64,000 nt of DNA from Pythium myriotylum. Lineage: Eukaryota > Oomycota > Peronosporomycetes > Pythiales > Pythiaceae. A model generated the notes under the pieces. The model was not told where the DNA came from. It saw only the letters and a list, made by a program, of their open reading frames with translations, and searched no databases. The DNA lies in contig JALJCQ010000012.1 in NCBI GenBank assembly GCA_023091665.1, positions 2,232,001-2,296,000 of the forward strand. Direction: 5' to 3'. The translations under genes and the position numbers were made by a program. Positions 10,990-21,986 of the stretch are shown in pieces (position 1 is the stretch's first letter; the number at the start of each line of letters is the position of its first letter).

Positions 10990-11014
10990 CGGTTTTCGTG
11001 AATTTCACGAACCG
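10990..11014. promoter_or_regulatory. imperfect 25-bp inverted repeat in a divergent promoter
   Basis: The left arm CGGTT-TT-CGTGAA and right arm TTCACG-AACCG are complementary around a single central T at 11003, with two unpaired bases on the left. It lies in the 159-bp spacer between the GGCT-like start (10882) and the site-1 protease start (11042), 28 bp upstream of the latter. The core TGAATTTCA resembles a heat-shock-type or dimeric-factor site. No function is shown. Confidence 0.4.
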
Positions 11015-11041
11015 CTCCATGCATTTCCACCCAGCTCCGTG

Positions 11042-14000
11042 ATGGCGTATGGGCGGCGGCGCGTGCGGTGGCTGGCTGCGTGGCCGGCGCTGCTCGTGGC
11101 TCTGATCGCCTCTTTGAACTTTGCGTTTGCTCGCGACGTCGCGCCGCAGTCGCCGCGCTGTGGCGCGTGGGGCGAGCCGTGGCGCAGCGACGAGTACATC
11201 GTCCAACTGGCTTTCTACGAAGACCTCGCGAGCCAGGAAGCGCGCGTGGGCAGTCTGCTCGGCGCGACGCTGCGGTCGAATGTGGGCGTAGAGATTGTCC
11301 CACGAGACTCCGCCATGGCGGACGTACCCACCGACTTTGTCCTGCTTGCGCTGTACTCGTGCGGGTTCGCGAGCCTCCACACGCAGCAGTGTCTACGCGA
11401 AGAGCTGGTCATCTACCAACTGCAAGAGTCTCGGCACTCGCGACGGTTCATCAAGAGCATCCATCTTAACAAGCAGTACACCAACGTGAAGTTGCTTGAG
11501 TACTCGCCGCCCGTGACGCGGTTTCTCTCTCGCCAGCGATTGTCCGGAAATGTGCGCACGAAACCTGCGGGGAAGCGACGTCCACCACCTCAATTAGTCG
11601 ACGAGCTCGGCGTGAGTGACTTGTGGGAGCGTGGATTCAAGGGACAGGGAGTAAAGATCGCAGTCTTCGACACTGGTCTGTCGAATTCGCGGTTTCAGAA
11701 CGTCAAGCAGAAGATCAACTGGACGAACGAGAAGAAGACCAAGGACCTCGTGGGTCATGGGACCTTTGTCGCGAGCGTTATCGGCGGAAGTGACTCCGGG
11801 TGTCCTGGCCTCGCTCCGGAGGCTGAGTTGTATGTATTTCGCACCTTTACCACCGCCCAACTTTCGTTTACTGCATGGTTTCTAGACGCTTTCAATTACG
11901 CGCTCCATCTCAAGATCAACGTGCTCAATCTCAGCACAGGTGGCCCCGACTTTCATGATCTCCCATTTATTGAAAAGATACAGGAGCTTGCTGCAAACGG
12001 TGTTATCATTGTCAGTGCCGTGGGGAACAACGGGCCCAAGTACGGTACAACCACGAACCCAGCAGACCAGATGGAAGTGATCGGAGTCGGTGGTGTGGAT
12101 CGTGACAACAACGTTGCCCCATTCTCGTCTCGGGGGATGACAATGTGGGAGTTGCCTTTTGGCGCGGGACGCGTCAAACCAGATCTCGTGGCATTGGCAG
12201 AGGACATCCCTGGCGCTGAGATTTCTCGCGGCTGCCGTCTGCTGTCCGGTACTAGTGTGGCTGCTCCGATTGTGTCTGGAGCTGTGGCAGTGCTCGCTTC
12301 TATCATTCCAGACGCTGACGCGCGCTGGACCTTGATCAATCCGGCTTCCATGAAGCAGATTCTAATCCACAGTGCAGACCGTTTACCTGCTCAAGCCGAC
12401 GAAGACGAGTTCACCGTTCAGAATCACATTTTTGAGCAAGGTGCTGGCAAATTGAACATCACCAAAGCAAGCGAACTGGTGCTAGAGCTATGGGAAAGGT
12501 ATCAAAAAGCCGAACCGCGTGGACAACCATTCACAAGCTTCAACCAAACTGCTACGGCTTTCCCAGCAGAAATCGACGCCACAAACTGCCCTTACATGTG
12601 GCCACTTTGTTCCCAGCCGCTCTACCATACTTCTTTACCAATGATGGTCAATCTCACGCTTATGAATCCATCATCCATATCAGCGACGTTAGAAGGCCCC
12701 CCGCGCTGGATTCCAGACGAACTCTCTGGAGATCATCTATCGATTGCTATTGCATCTCCAGATATGCTGTGGCCTTATTACGGCTCCGTTGGCGTTTTCA
12801 TCGAGGTGAAGGAAGAGGGTGCCAGGTTCAGGGGCATAGCACGGGGCTCATTGCACTTCTCGGTTCGATCAGATATTGGGTTTGTAAACAATGTTGTCGT
12901 CCCCGTACGAGTTCCAATCATTCCAACTCCACCGAAGTCAAAACGTGTTCTGTGGGACCAATTCCACAATCTTCCATACCCATCTGCATTTGTGCCTCGA
13001 GACAGTCTCGAAAATCAAGATGATCCACTCGATAGTGCTGGTGATCACCCTCACACCAACTTCCACCAGCTATGGAATTTCGTCATCTCCAAAGGGTACT
13101 ATCTCGAGATTTTGCCTTTCGAGTATTCTTGCATTGATCTCGGTCTGTACGGGACTGTGCTACTCGTTGATCCTGAAGAAGAGTTCTTTGAAGAAGAAAT
13201 AGGGAATCTGCAAAATGCGATCAAGTACGACAACGTGTCATTGTTGGTCTTTGCAGATTGGTACGACGAGCGTTTACTGAACACAATGACCATGTACGAC
13301 ACAAGCACACTAAGCCATTGGCTTCCAGTGACTGGAGGTGCCAATCTTCCCGCTTTGAATCGCTTGCTCGATGAGTTCAACATCCAGTTTGCCTACGAAG
13401 TACGGTCGAACTCCTCGATCTCGCTGTTGTCGCCCACACCGTACCCGTACTATTCAGGATCGTTCCTCACCAAGTTTCCTGTGGGGGGATACATCGCACA
13501 CATTGATACGGTCGACCGTAGTTCTGCCATCTTGAATCACTCGACTCCTTCTCCCGGAACAAGCAGTTTTGATGACCAGCTGAGACGTGACACTGTGCCT
13601 GTGCTGGGACTGTACGAAGTGCCGTCCCGGAATGGTGGGCGGATCGCCGTTTTTGGAGACTCGTCATGTCTCGATGCCGGCGTGCATCCTACAACCGATT
13701 CTGGTAACTTCCCTCATTGCTTCTCTATGCTGGCCAAACTACTTGCATTCACCAATGAAGCTCATCGACCGACCAGCTACCTTTTGGAGAAGCTCGCTAC
13801 CGAATATGAGCGCAGCCGCTACACAATTCAGCCCCCCTCATCCCCGCCCACGTATCCTCCCAATCTCGAGTTGCGCGCAGGAGTTGACGACGACGATGGT
13901 ACTACCGGTACACCAGCACCAGCTCATGATTCCTCGTCAATGCGAACGAAGTTGCTTGCCAAGCATTCGAAGGTTCTGCGAGCCATGAACCAGAAACCCT

Positions 14001-14086
14001 TGCGTCAGAGCTTCTGCCACTTCCACCGCAAAGATCAATGCCAAGAGATCCATTTCGCCCGAGTGACACTACAGGTCGTGGAATGA
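11042..14086 (+). CDS. MBTPS1: membrane-bound transcription factor site-1 protease-like subtilase (S8)
   Basis: Intronless, about 1014 residues from the ATG at 11042. That start is chosen because a signal peptide follows at once (Arg-rich, then LLVALIASLNFAFA), whereas the longer open frame upstream lacks such a feature. The catalytic triad is visible: Asp in VFDTGLS (about 210), His in GHGTFVASVIGG (about 240) and Ser in SGTSVAAPIVSGA (about 404), at nearly the same positions as in human S1P. S1P cleaves membrane-tethered factors and other cargo in the Golgi lumen. Odd: animal and plant S1P end with a transmembrane segment and basic tail, but here the C-terminal 100 residues are hydrophilic and no anchor is seen. 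Confidence 0.93.
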   Translation: MAYGRRRVRWLAAWPALLVALIASLNFAFARDVAPQSPRCGAWGEPWRSDEYIVQLAFYEDLASQEARVGSLLGATLRSNVGVEIVPRDSAMADVPTDFVLLALYSCGFASLHTQQCLREELVIYQLQESRHSRRFIKSIHLNKQYTNVKLLEYSPPVTRFLSRQRLSGNVRTKPAGKRRPPPQLVDELGVSDLWERGFKGQGVKIAVFDTGLSNSRFQNVKQKINWTNEKKTKDLVGHGTFVASVIGGSDSGCPGLAPEAELYVFRTFTTAQLSFTAWFLDAFNYALHLKINVLNLSTGGPDFHDLPFIEKIQELAANGVIIVSAVGNNGPKYGTTTNPADQMEVIGVGGVDRDNNVAPFSSRGMTMWELPFGAGRVKPDLVALAEDIPGAEISRGCRLLSGTSVAAPIVSGAVAVLASIIPDADARWTLINPASMKQILIHSADRLPAQADEDEFTVQNHIFEQGAGKLNITKASELVLELWERYQKAEPRGQPFTSFNQTATAFPAEIDATNCPYMWPLCSQPLYHTSLPMMVNLTLMNPSSISATLEGPPRWIPDELSGDHLSIAIASPDMLWPYYGSVGVFIEVKEEGARFRGIARGSLHFSVRSDIGFVNNVVVPVRVPIIPTPPKSKRVLWDQFHNLPYPSAFVPRDSLENQDDPLDSAGDHPHTNFHQLWNFVISKGYYLEILPFEYSCIDLGLYGTVLLVDPEEEFFEEEIGNLQNAIKYDNVSLLVFADWYDERLLNTMTMYDTSTLSHWLPVTGGANLPALNRLLDEFNIQFAYEVRSNSSISLLSPTPYPYYSGSFLTKFPVGGYIAHIDTVDRSSAILNHSTPSPGTSSFDDQLRRDTVPVLGLYEVPSRNGGRIAVFGDSSCLDAGVHPTTDSGNFPHCFSMLAKLLAFTNEAHRPTSYLLEKLATEYERSRYTIQPPSSPPTYPPNLELRAGVDDDDGTTGTPAPAHDSSSMRTKLLAKHSKVLRAMNQKPLRQSFCHFHRKDQCQEIHFARVTLQVVE

Positions 14087-14420
14087 GAAAAAAGCCAGAT
14101 GTCGTGACACCAGGACACACCGTCGCTCCGCACATGGGCGCAATGCGAAAAGCTCGCTGTCGCCAGCGAAGACACTGCTGCGTCGCCAGCCATGCGACGG
14201 AGTTGTAGTGCTCAGCAGTCCTTTCCACCGTCCTCGGAGCCCATGACTGTGCATCGATCTTTCACACGTCGCATAAACTGCCTGAAATACGTTCTATGTC
14301 GTTCCTAATGACTCCTTCAACAAGGGATTTTGGTTTATTCGAGATCTGAGTTGACCAATCAGGTAAACTGACTTGGATCTCTCGAGATCGGTCGAAGTGT
14401 GACCTAAAGAACAACTGGCA
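14087..14420. other. 334-bp spacer between S1P and the C69 dipeptidase
   Basis: Holds the S1P 3' end and the C69 promoter. A CCAAT box sits at 14355-14359, about 62 bp upstream of the C69 start. I looked here for a missing S1P exon with a membrane segment and found no hydrophobic open stretch. Confidence 0.5.
14355..14359. promoter_or_regulatory. CCAAT box upstream of the C69 dipeptidase
   Basis: CCAAT in the context GACCAATCAGG, 62 bp upstream of the ATG at 14421. The flanks match the preferred NF-Y context (CCAATCA/G) well. Motif only. Confidence 0.35.
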
Positions 14421-16527
14421 ATGGGACCCGCACGACGCCAAGCCGTGGCCGCCGCGCTGGTGCTCGCCACGCTCGCGAGCGGCGCGCGCGCGGTGGCGGA
14501 GGACAGATGCACAGCGATCCTCGTGGGCGCCAAGGCGTCGGCGACCGGCACGCCGATGACGACCCACTCGATGGACTGCTCGTCGTGCGACTTCCGGCTC
14601 GCCAAAGTGCCCGAGCAGACTCATCCGGCCGGCGCGCTGCACGAAGCGGTGCTGCCTCGCCACGAGTATCCTCGATACGGTGGGTTTCCAATGGTTACAG
14701 GCGGCGAGCAGGCATGAGACTGACGCTGATACCAACAACTGTCCAGTGGGAGACGCTCGAGGCGATGTGTACAAAAAGGAGAATCTGGACACGCGCTTCT
14801 ACAAGTGGAACGACACGCCGTCGATTGGGAATATCCCAGAAGTCAGCACAACGTTCGCGTACTTGGACGCGTCCTATGGCATCATCAACGAGCACCAGGT
14901 CGCCATCGGAGAGAGCACGTGCGGGGCTCGGTTCATCAGTAAACCGCGCTCTCAAGGAGGCGATGCTCTGTTCGACGTGTCTGCCTTGACACGGATAGCT
15001 CTTGGCCGAGCAAAGTCGGCTCGGGAGGCCATTCAGATAATGGGTGACCTGGGAGTCGAGCACGGCTTCTACGGAATCAAATGGGAAGGAGACATCGTCT
15101 ACGACGACGCGGGCGAAGCCCTCACAGTGACCGACACAAAAGAAGCGTGGATGTTCCACATCTTGCCTGATGACACCGGTCGCTCGGCCATCTGGGTAGC
15201 CCAACAGATCGAAGATGACCACGTCGCTGTTGTCGCGAACCAGTTTGTGATCCACCGACTCAACCTCTCGGACCCAGACCATTTCATGGCGTCGCCCAAC
15301 GTCCTCGAAGTAGCGATCCGCAACCATATCTGGCATCCAGAGACAGGCGAACCTTTTGATTTCACCAAAGCGTACGCACACCCTCGCGTAGAAGGACTGC
15401 AACACTACTCCACGCGGAGGATGTGGCGTGTGTTCACCCTCGCAAACCCTTCGATCGACTTGTCGCCATACACGGACGTGTATGCGAGCAACTATCCTGT
15501 CTCGGTGAGAGTGGCGCAACCTCTGACTCCGCAGGACCTTTTGCGCTACTACCGTGACCATTATGAGGGTACGGCGTTCGACATGACGAAGGGCCGAGAT
15601 AGCGGTCCGTACGGCGATCCAGATCGCTATGACTCGGCATTAAACAGTGATCTGACTCCGAGCGACCTCCAAAGGGGTCACTTCGAACGAGCGATTTCCA
15701 TCTTTCGCACGACGTACTCGTTCGTGTCGGTGCTCAATGCGACAAACCCTGACAACACGTTTATCTGGTTCGGTCAATATGCACCGCACGCTTCGTACTA
15801 CGTCCCGGTGTTCGTGAAAGTGGACCAAGTGCCGACTCAACACACGCGAGGTTCACTACTGCGCTTTGATCGTGAATCAGGATTCTGGATCAGCGCGCTA
15901 GTGGGCAACTGGGCTGCTCGCTTTTACAACTACGCCCATCCAGTGGTTGAAAGTGTCCAGTTGAGTCTCGAAAGGTTTGCAGATGATGCGTTGGCGAGCA
16001 TCTATTCAAGCGCTGCGCAGGCCAAGAAGACGCAAGGAGAGAGTGGACTCCGCCGCTACCTGACTGAGCAGTCCCAGCGGCTCGCAGACCACAGCCATCG
16101 TGGCTTCCTCGAGCTCTTCGATCAGCTCGCGACCGTGTTCCACGACGGCTACCAAGTGGGCGGGCTGGATTCGCCTCAGCTCCAAGTCACGCCGCTCTTT
16201 TATCCCAAGTGGTGGCTCGAGATGGTCGGCTTCTTCAACGACAGCGCCCAGCCGGCCGTGCCGACCAACGCGGCGCTGGTCTCGCGCCAATCCGCGCGCG
16301 AGCAGTCGATCTCGCTGGCCTCGTACCTCTCGACGGCGTTCATCGCGCTGCTCTCGGGGCTCATCGGCGCGTACCTGGGCATGGTCTACTACGCGCCGGA
16401 CCTGCCTTTCCAGCAGCGCCGCCCGCGACGCTCCACGCCCGTGGTCCACGCCAAGCCCAAGAAGCAGGTCCGCCTGATGACGCGGCCGAGCCCCGGCAGA
16501 CTGAGCAGCTCTTCAACCAGAAGCTAA
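14421..16527 (+). CDS. C69-family dipeptidase (secretory, C-terminal membrane anchor)
   Basis: Two exons (14421-14679 and 14747-16527; intron 14680-14746) give about 679 residues. After a signal peptide of about 27 residues comes DRCTAILVGAKAS: in this Ntn-hydrolase family the Cys after signal or propeptide removal is the N-terminal nucleophile. THSMDC and YGIINEHQVAIGESTCGAR further support family C69 (dipeptidase A). A hydrophobic segment near the C-terminus (LSTAFIALLSGLIGAYLGMV) followed by a basic tail suggests a type I membrane protein facing the lumen or outside. The 3' 350 bp are conspicuously GC-rich and run into the GC-rich DeSI gene, 173 bp downstream on the same strand. Confidence 0.9.
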
Positions 16528-16700
16528 TCAAAGTCAGAGTGATGGTCTTCTGGGTCCCTTGCCCGGCAGAGTGTGTGCGATCTGGGCTTTTGGGTTGTTT
16601 CCCTCCCTCTCGTCGCTTCGAGAACTTCTCAAGAGCTCCGACCGGACAGGCCTGTTCACGCGGGGCTCCACGTCAGTCGCCGTCCTGCCTTCTCGCACGC

Positions 16701-18204
16701 ATGAGCTCCGTGACGCTGCGCGTGTACGACCTCAGCCGCGGGCTCGCGCGCCAGGTCTCGCAGGCCTTCCTCGGCAAGCAGATCGACGGCATCTGGCACA
16801 CGGGCGTGCTGGTCTTCGGCCGCGAGTACTTCTACGGCGGCGGCCTCCAAGTGCTCGCGCCCGAGCTCGTGGTCGCGCGCTACGGGATGGAGCCCGTGCA
16901 GCAGATCCCGCTCGGCGAGACCGCGCGCTCGCAGCAGGAGCTCGAGGCCTTCCTGCGCACGATTGGCCACCGCTTCACGGCCGCCACGTACGACCTGCTG
17001 CGCAACAACTGCAACAACTTTTCCAATGAGGTCTCCACGTTCTTGCTGGGACGAGGCATTCCGCAGCACATTCTGGATCTGCCCAATGAAGCACTCTCCA
17101 CGCCGATGGGGTACGTTGCTGCTTCCCAGATGACGTGAGGTCCTCGCGGATCTCACGCGAGCTGCAAGAAGAATGAGATGGGCTCATCCAACTAATGGAT
17201 ACCACGTTTTGGCAAATAGGGCGATGCTACGACCGATGTTGGAGAACATGCAAGGAGGCTCGCAAGCGTTTGGCAACCCGTTCAACGACCCGACGCTCTC
17301 GAACTCGCCGGTTGCCGCTTTTGCAGACACCCCGACCCCTGCTCGAGCCGCTGCCACGTTGTCGCGAAAGTTCGCCGTGTCGGGGTCGCCAACGTTGCAC
17401 CTCGACAAAATCGTTCGACGAATTGAGCGTCTCAATCAGCAAGATAAAAAACTGTCGGACGCCGACGTTATCACGCTCCATGCGCTGGCGAGTGAGATGG
17501 CGAACCATCAGGTGGACCTGAAGAAAGTGTCAAATGCGAATGATGCAAAAATTCTTGCGTGGTGGAAGATTCTGCACGTTCTCCTGGAAGCAGGTCCGAC
17601 ATCGCAGTTCTTTTTCCCGGCTCTCGGAGTCTTCCGGGTGCTACTCTTGGTGCCGTCAGCTTCGTCGGCTGTGGTAGAGCTCAAGAACCACTGCTTCGAC
17701 CACTTGCTGCGTGTCACAGAGATGGAGAACGTTACGCTTACAAATGCTCAGACGGTTCTCTTGCTGTCAGTGCTCGTGAACGGATTTGCAAATCCTGCCG
17801 CGACGGAGCTTGTTCAGGCGCGAGCATTGCGGTTCCTGCCGTTTGTGTTCCGCACGATCACGGAGAGTGACGCAAGCAAGAAGGATGTACGCATCATGAG
17901 CGGCAAGTTGATCAGCAACTGCTGCTTGGCGATGAAAATGGAGGAGGAAATGGTCATTACGACCATTATCTGCGGCTGCGCGGAAGTGATGGACCGTCTG
18001 GCACGAGAAGCAGCGACAGCGCAGAATGTCCAGCACACCCTGGAAGGAGTTGTCATTGGTGTCGGCCTCTTGTTGCAGAACTTCCAAGCTGCGCGAAGCT
18101 TGTCGGTCGAGCTCGGTCTGAGCGACGTGCTTCGACGCCTACATAGCGCGCCTTCACTGCGTGCCATGCAGCCTCTGCTCTCGGAGGTTGTTGCGCTCAT
18201 CTGA
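16701..18204 (+). CDS. PPPDE (DeSI-type) thiol peptidase fused to a PUL domain
   Basis: Exon 1 (16701-17110) encodes a complete PPPDE domain: the catalytic His is in GIWHTGVLVFG and the Cys in NNCNNFSNEVSTFLLG. The intron at 17111-17219 restores the family-like join LSTPMG/AMLRPMLENM. Exon 2 (17220-18204) adds a roughly 300-residue helical region with the character of a PUL domain (PLAP, Ufd3, Lub1), which binds the AAA ATPase Cdc48/p97. Total is about 464 residues. PPPDE enzymes remove SUMO or ubiquitin, so this is probably a cytosolic deSUMOylase or deubiquitinase linked to Cdc48. Without splicing the first frame ends at TGA 17136-17138. No thioredoxin domain, found in some PUL proteins, is seen. 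Confidence 0.85.
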
Positions 18205-18343
18205 GCTTCGTGGAGTTGGTTCGTCGACTTGTATTTACGATAACAAACAAAATCCCGGTTTAGATGCGTTCATTTTGTTTCGTTCAGTAGAGGATGTCAC
18301 GAACAGGCGCGACTTGTCCAGCGTAGCGACAACTCACTGAAGC

Positions 18344-21300
18344 ATGCCGACAGCATCGTCGGCTCGACTCTCCGCTGCCACTGCTGGGCCGAGTAGCCTG
18401 CCCTCCAGTGCGAAGATTTCGAGGCAACGTAGCGCCACCAAAGTCCCCGCTCGACCACCGGCAAGAAGCAAGAACAAGGGCGACCCGTCGACTCGACCGC
18501 CTCTGTCTACTTCCGAAATTCTTGAGAAAGCAACGGTGTCGCTGACAGGGATCAGCACTCGGGACGCGCTGACAGTGTGGAAGGCACTGGGACTTTACCT
18601 AGGCGAGCAGCTCCAGCTACGACGGCGCGTCGTCTCTGTCGATCGCTTCGGCGTTTTTGGCTGCAATGATGCCGGTGAAGCTGTGTTTCTTCACAGTCCC
18701 GTCTTCATTCAGTCAAATCGCTTGAAAGAGACCTACAGTCAGCCACTCAAAGGCCAACCAGCGCTAACAGCAAATGCAGAGCCCATGAGCAAGATCAACA
18801 CGCTCGAGATTGGCCAGGAGTATCTACAAAACTGCGGCCGAGAGATCGTAGAGCAAGTGGTCGCGCACGTCATCGCATTTATAGGGAAGGTGGCTAAACA
18901 GGGACGAGCTATGTTCCTGAGTTTCCAGCCACTCGGCGAATGGACCTGTTCAGGTGAGAAAGCTGAGTTCAGGTTTACACCAGAGTTTCAGCGAGAGATG
19001 GTCAAGTCTGTGGTCACACGAAAGGCTCCCAGCAAGCCAAAGTCGAAATCCCCGGAAGAAATGCGTGGACGTGGCCAAGGAGATTGTGTGGAAAGTAGTC
19101 AGCCCGAAGAACAGCTCGAGCTCACTCTCACATCGCAAACACTGGTCCAGCACACTGCAAAAGAGGCCGAGGCACCGAAGTTGGTGAAATCAAGTCAAGG
19201 AGCAAGTCAAAAAGCGGGAAAAAGTCTCAGCAGCAAGCAAAGTGGATCGAAGAGCCGAGTTGCGTGGTCCGAGAGTGATGCCAGCCAAGGTCGCGAGAAG
19301 CCGCCTAGCCGTAGCCCACAGGAGACCTCGCGTTCAAGAAGCGTATTAACTCCAGTTGGTATCATCGGTCGTGTGCAAGCAAGGTTAATGGAGCGATGTG
19401 GTGAGGGAGGACTCAACGCTCTGCAACGTGTTCTCTCTCTGTTTGACACATCGGGGGATGGTTGTTTGTCCTCGCAAGAACTCAAATTTGGTCTTCGCGA
19501 TCTGGGCATCGAGCTCAGTCCAAGTGAGCTCCGCCAAGTGGTTGAGCATTTTGATCGCAATGGAGACGGAGTTGTGAGTTTAGATGAGCTGCTGTTGACA
19601 CTACGCGGTGGAGATCTCAGTCAACCTAGGCACTATCTCATCGAAAGGGCGTTTCGATGTATGGATAAGAATCACCAGGGTGTTGTATCGTTGGATGATC
19701 TCCGCGACAACTACGACGTCAGTTTGCTGCCGCGAGTTCGCGCAGGCAAAAAGACAAAGGCGCAGGCCATGACCGAGTTTCTGCGTGAGTGGGAACCCAG
19801 CGTCGAGCACAACAACGGCATCTCGTGGCAAGCGTTCCTCGACTACTATCATGTGAGTAGGATTTCGTTGATCACTGAAAGATTTGGGGGTTTGCCGATT
19901 TGATGGCGAAATTTGCGACTATAGAATCTCAGCGCGTGCATGCCCGATGATAGCGACTTCGAGCTGCTAATGAGACAAACTTGGCATGTTGCCGCACCTG
20001 AGAGCGAGCCTGAGTCTGATGGCGACAATGAGCATGCGAGGATGCACCAAACAAGTGCACCGAAAGAGCTAAACACCGAGGAAACGCCTCCTAAAGTTGG
20101 TGCCTCTACTCAGAGCAAAGAGTGGGATTACCTTCGATCGGTGTTGCTTCCTCAACGGATCGGTGTGCACACACAGCCGACACTGGACGATATCTGTCGT
20201 CGCCTCGGAGTGAACCGCGTGTGGGGAGACGGCAACGAGACCATGAACACCCGCGCGTTCGGAAACGCGTTGACCCGACTGGACCGCCAACTGCAATCAA
20301 AAGAAGCGCAAAGCCTAGCGCAGCTCGTGGTCCAGCGCTGTGGTTCCGGAGGTGGCGACATGATCTCACTCGGGATGGTCTTCCAACAGCTCACTAGGCC
20401 CCAAACTATTCAGTCAGGGATGTTGTTGACTACAGGCACGAAAACTACGATAAGTAGTGTTATTGACCGGATTCGAGCAAGACTTCTCCAGCGTCTCCAG
20501 GCCACAGAGAGCGACGGCAGTGGGTCGACGGTGCCAACGTTCCTTGGTCTCAATGCTCTGCAGCGCACGCTGAGGCTGCTCGACTCTAACGGTGACAAAC
20601 GACTGTCAAAGGACGAGCTCAAGTCTGGGCTTCAGAAGATCGGTGTCCAGATCAACTTTTCCGAGCTGGACCAGCTTTTCACGACTCTTGACGCAGATCG
20701 TAGCGGATGCATCGATACGGACGAGTTCCTCGTCGCGATGCGTGGTGTCGATGGCTCCTTGGCTAAGAACTCGCGGCGGCTAGCTCTCGTCCACCAAGCG
20801 TTCGACTTGCTCGACCGTGATCGTGACGGCAGGGTCACGCTACAAGAACTCAGTGCGGCTTACGACACATCCAAGCATCCCGAGGTACTGGCGGGCCGCA
20901 TGACCGCGCAGGAGGCAGTGCGCCAGTTTGCTCAGCAGTGGGATACTCAAGAGAAGGACGGAGTTATCACGCGACAGGAGTTTGAGCTTTATTATCGCAA
21001 CGTCAGTGCTGTCATCGATCGAGACGACTACTTCGAGCTGATGATGCGCAACGCGTGGCACATCTCCGGTGGGGATGGCCAGTGCGCTAACACCAGCAAC
21101 CGCCGCGTTCTCGTGACTCATACCGACGGCTCACAAAGTGTCCAGGAAGTCAAGAACGATCTCGGGATACGCGCAAGCGACACGGTCAAAATCAAGGAAA
21201 ACCTAAGAGCTCAGGGTGTCATAGCCAAGGAGGTCGCCACGGCGGGATTCGTAGAGAGCAAGAAAAGAGACACTGCGATTGATACGAGGAGTAGATATCG

Positions 21301-21688
21301 GGATGGGCAATGTGAGACAACGAGGACAGGGAGCTCGAGATCTATCAGAAGCCTTTCAAGCAGTTCTGGAGCAAGCGCCAAACGACAGGGAGCCGATCAA
21401 ACTCCGAAAGCTCTTGTACCGAGTAGTTTCTTCGCCCATGCCGATGTCGCTAGCGTCCCGCACGACAGGCTTCGAAAGCACCGCATTGAACAGCGCCAAA
21501 TGCGTGAGCGTGCAGCGTTGCTTATCCAGTCGCACTTTCGAGGATTCAAAAGCCGCAAGTTTGCCGAGTGCGTGCGGCGTCAAATGGCGGCTGAGGCGTT
21601 GCGCAAGCAACAGCGCGACGATGAAGACCATGCGCAGAGGAAACGTGTCATCCCACGCGCCGCTTTGAAGTCGTACTACGGGTTTTGA
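18344..21688 (+). CDS. duplicated calyphosin-like EF-hand protein with N-terminal HU-like domains and IQ motif
   Basis: Two exons (18344-19852 and 19925-21688; intron 19853-19924) give about 1090 residues. Residues 52-220 resemble the paired HU-like domains of CCDC81, a centrosomal/ciliary protein family. Two calyphosin-type EF-hand blocks follow, at about 355-530 and 710-880; both begin NALQR and end in a D-F-E-L-x-M-R-x-x-W-H segment, showing an internal duplication. The intron falls inside the first block and its removal is needed to complete that block, which argues for one gene and not two. An IQ-type calmodulin-binding motif (LIQSHFRGFKSRKF) is near residue 1035. A calcium-regulated flagellar or centriolar role is inferred. 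Confidence 0.82.
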
Positions 21689-21728
21689 TTGAAAAGATTA
21701 TTTGATCGGCAACAACTAGAGCGTCATT

Positions 21729-21986
21729 CTACGCGTGGGAGGCATCGTGGGCTTTGCTCTCGTCGTCTACAGCCAGGTGCTCCGAAGGCTCTGCTTCGAG
21801 AGAACTGGGGCCAAACGCCTCCGAGATCGCGCCACCTTTGTCCACAAATATCACGACAACGTCCTCTTCCTGCTGAGGTTCCAGCGACTCCGCATTGGTC
21901 GGCGATAGGCCAAGCGACACAAACGTGTGGTGTGCTTGGTCGGCCATTGCTTGGAGCGTGTTCACGACGAGATCGAGAAAGACCAT
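21729..21986 (-). CDS. small hypothetical ORF, 85 residues
   Basis: An ATG at 21986 opens a frame of 85 codons ending at 21729, only 40 bp from the stop of the calyphosin-like gene on the other strand. The product is acidic and starts MVFLDLVVNTLQAMADQA; I recognise no domain. The frame stays open upstream to 22214 but without another ATG. It could be a genuine short gene, a terminal exon, or chance. It does not encode the missing C-terminal domain of the neighbouring IF2. Confidence 0.3.
   Translation of the reverse strand: MVFLDLVVNTLQAMADQAHHTFVSLGLSPTNAESLEPQQEEDVVVIFVDKGGAISEAFGPSSLEAEPSEHLAVDDESKAHDASHA

Noticed and set aside
10703..11041. Upstream extension of the site-1 protease frame
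   Set aside because: It runs antisense through the exon 1-2 region of the GGCT-like gene and lacks a signal peptide; the ATG at 11042 starts a clear one.
16209..16700. Upstream extension of the DeSI frame
   Set aside because: It overlaps the end of the C69 gene in another frame; the PPPDE domain begins at the ATG at 16701.
18344..21688. Two separate calyphosin genes in tandem
   Set aside because: The first frame stops inside a calyphosin block that is completed exactly by splicing to the second frame; there is no room for a promoter.
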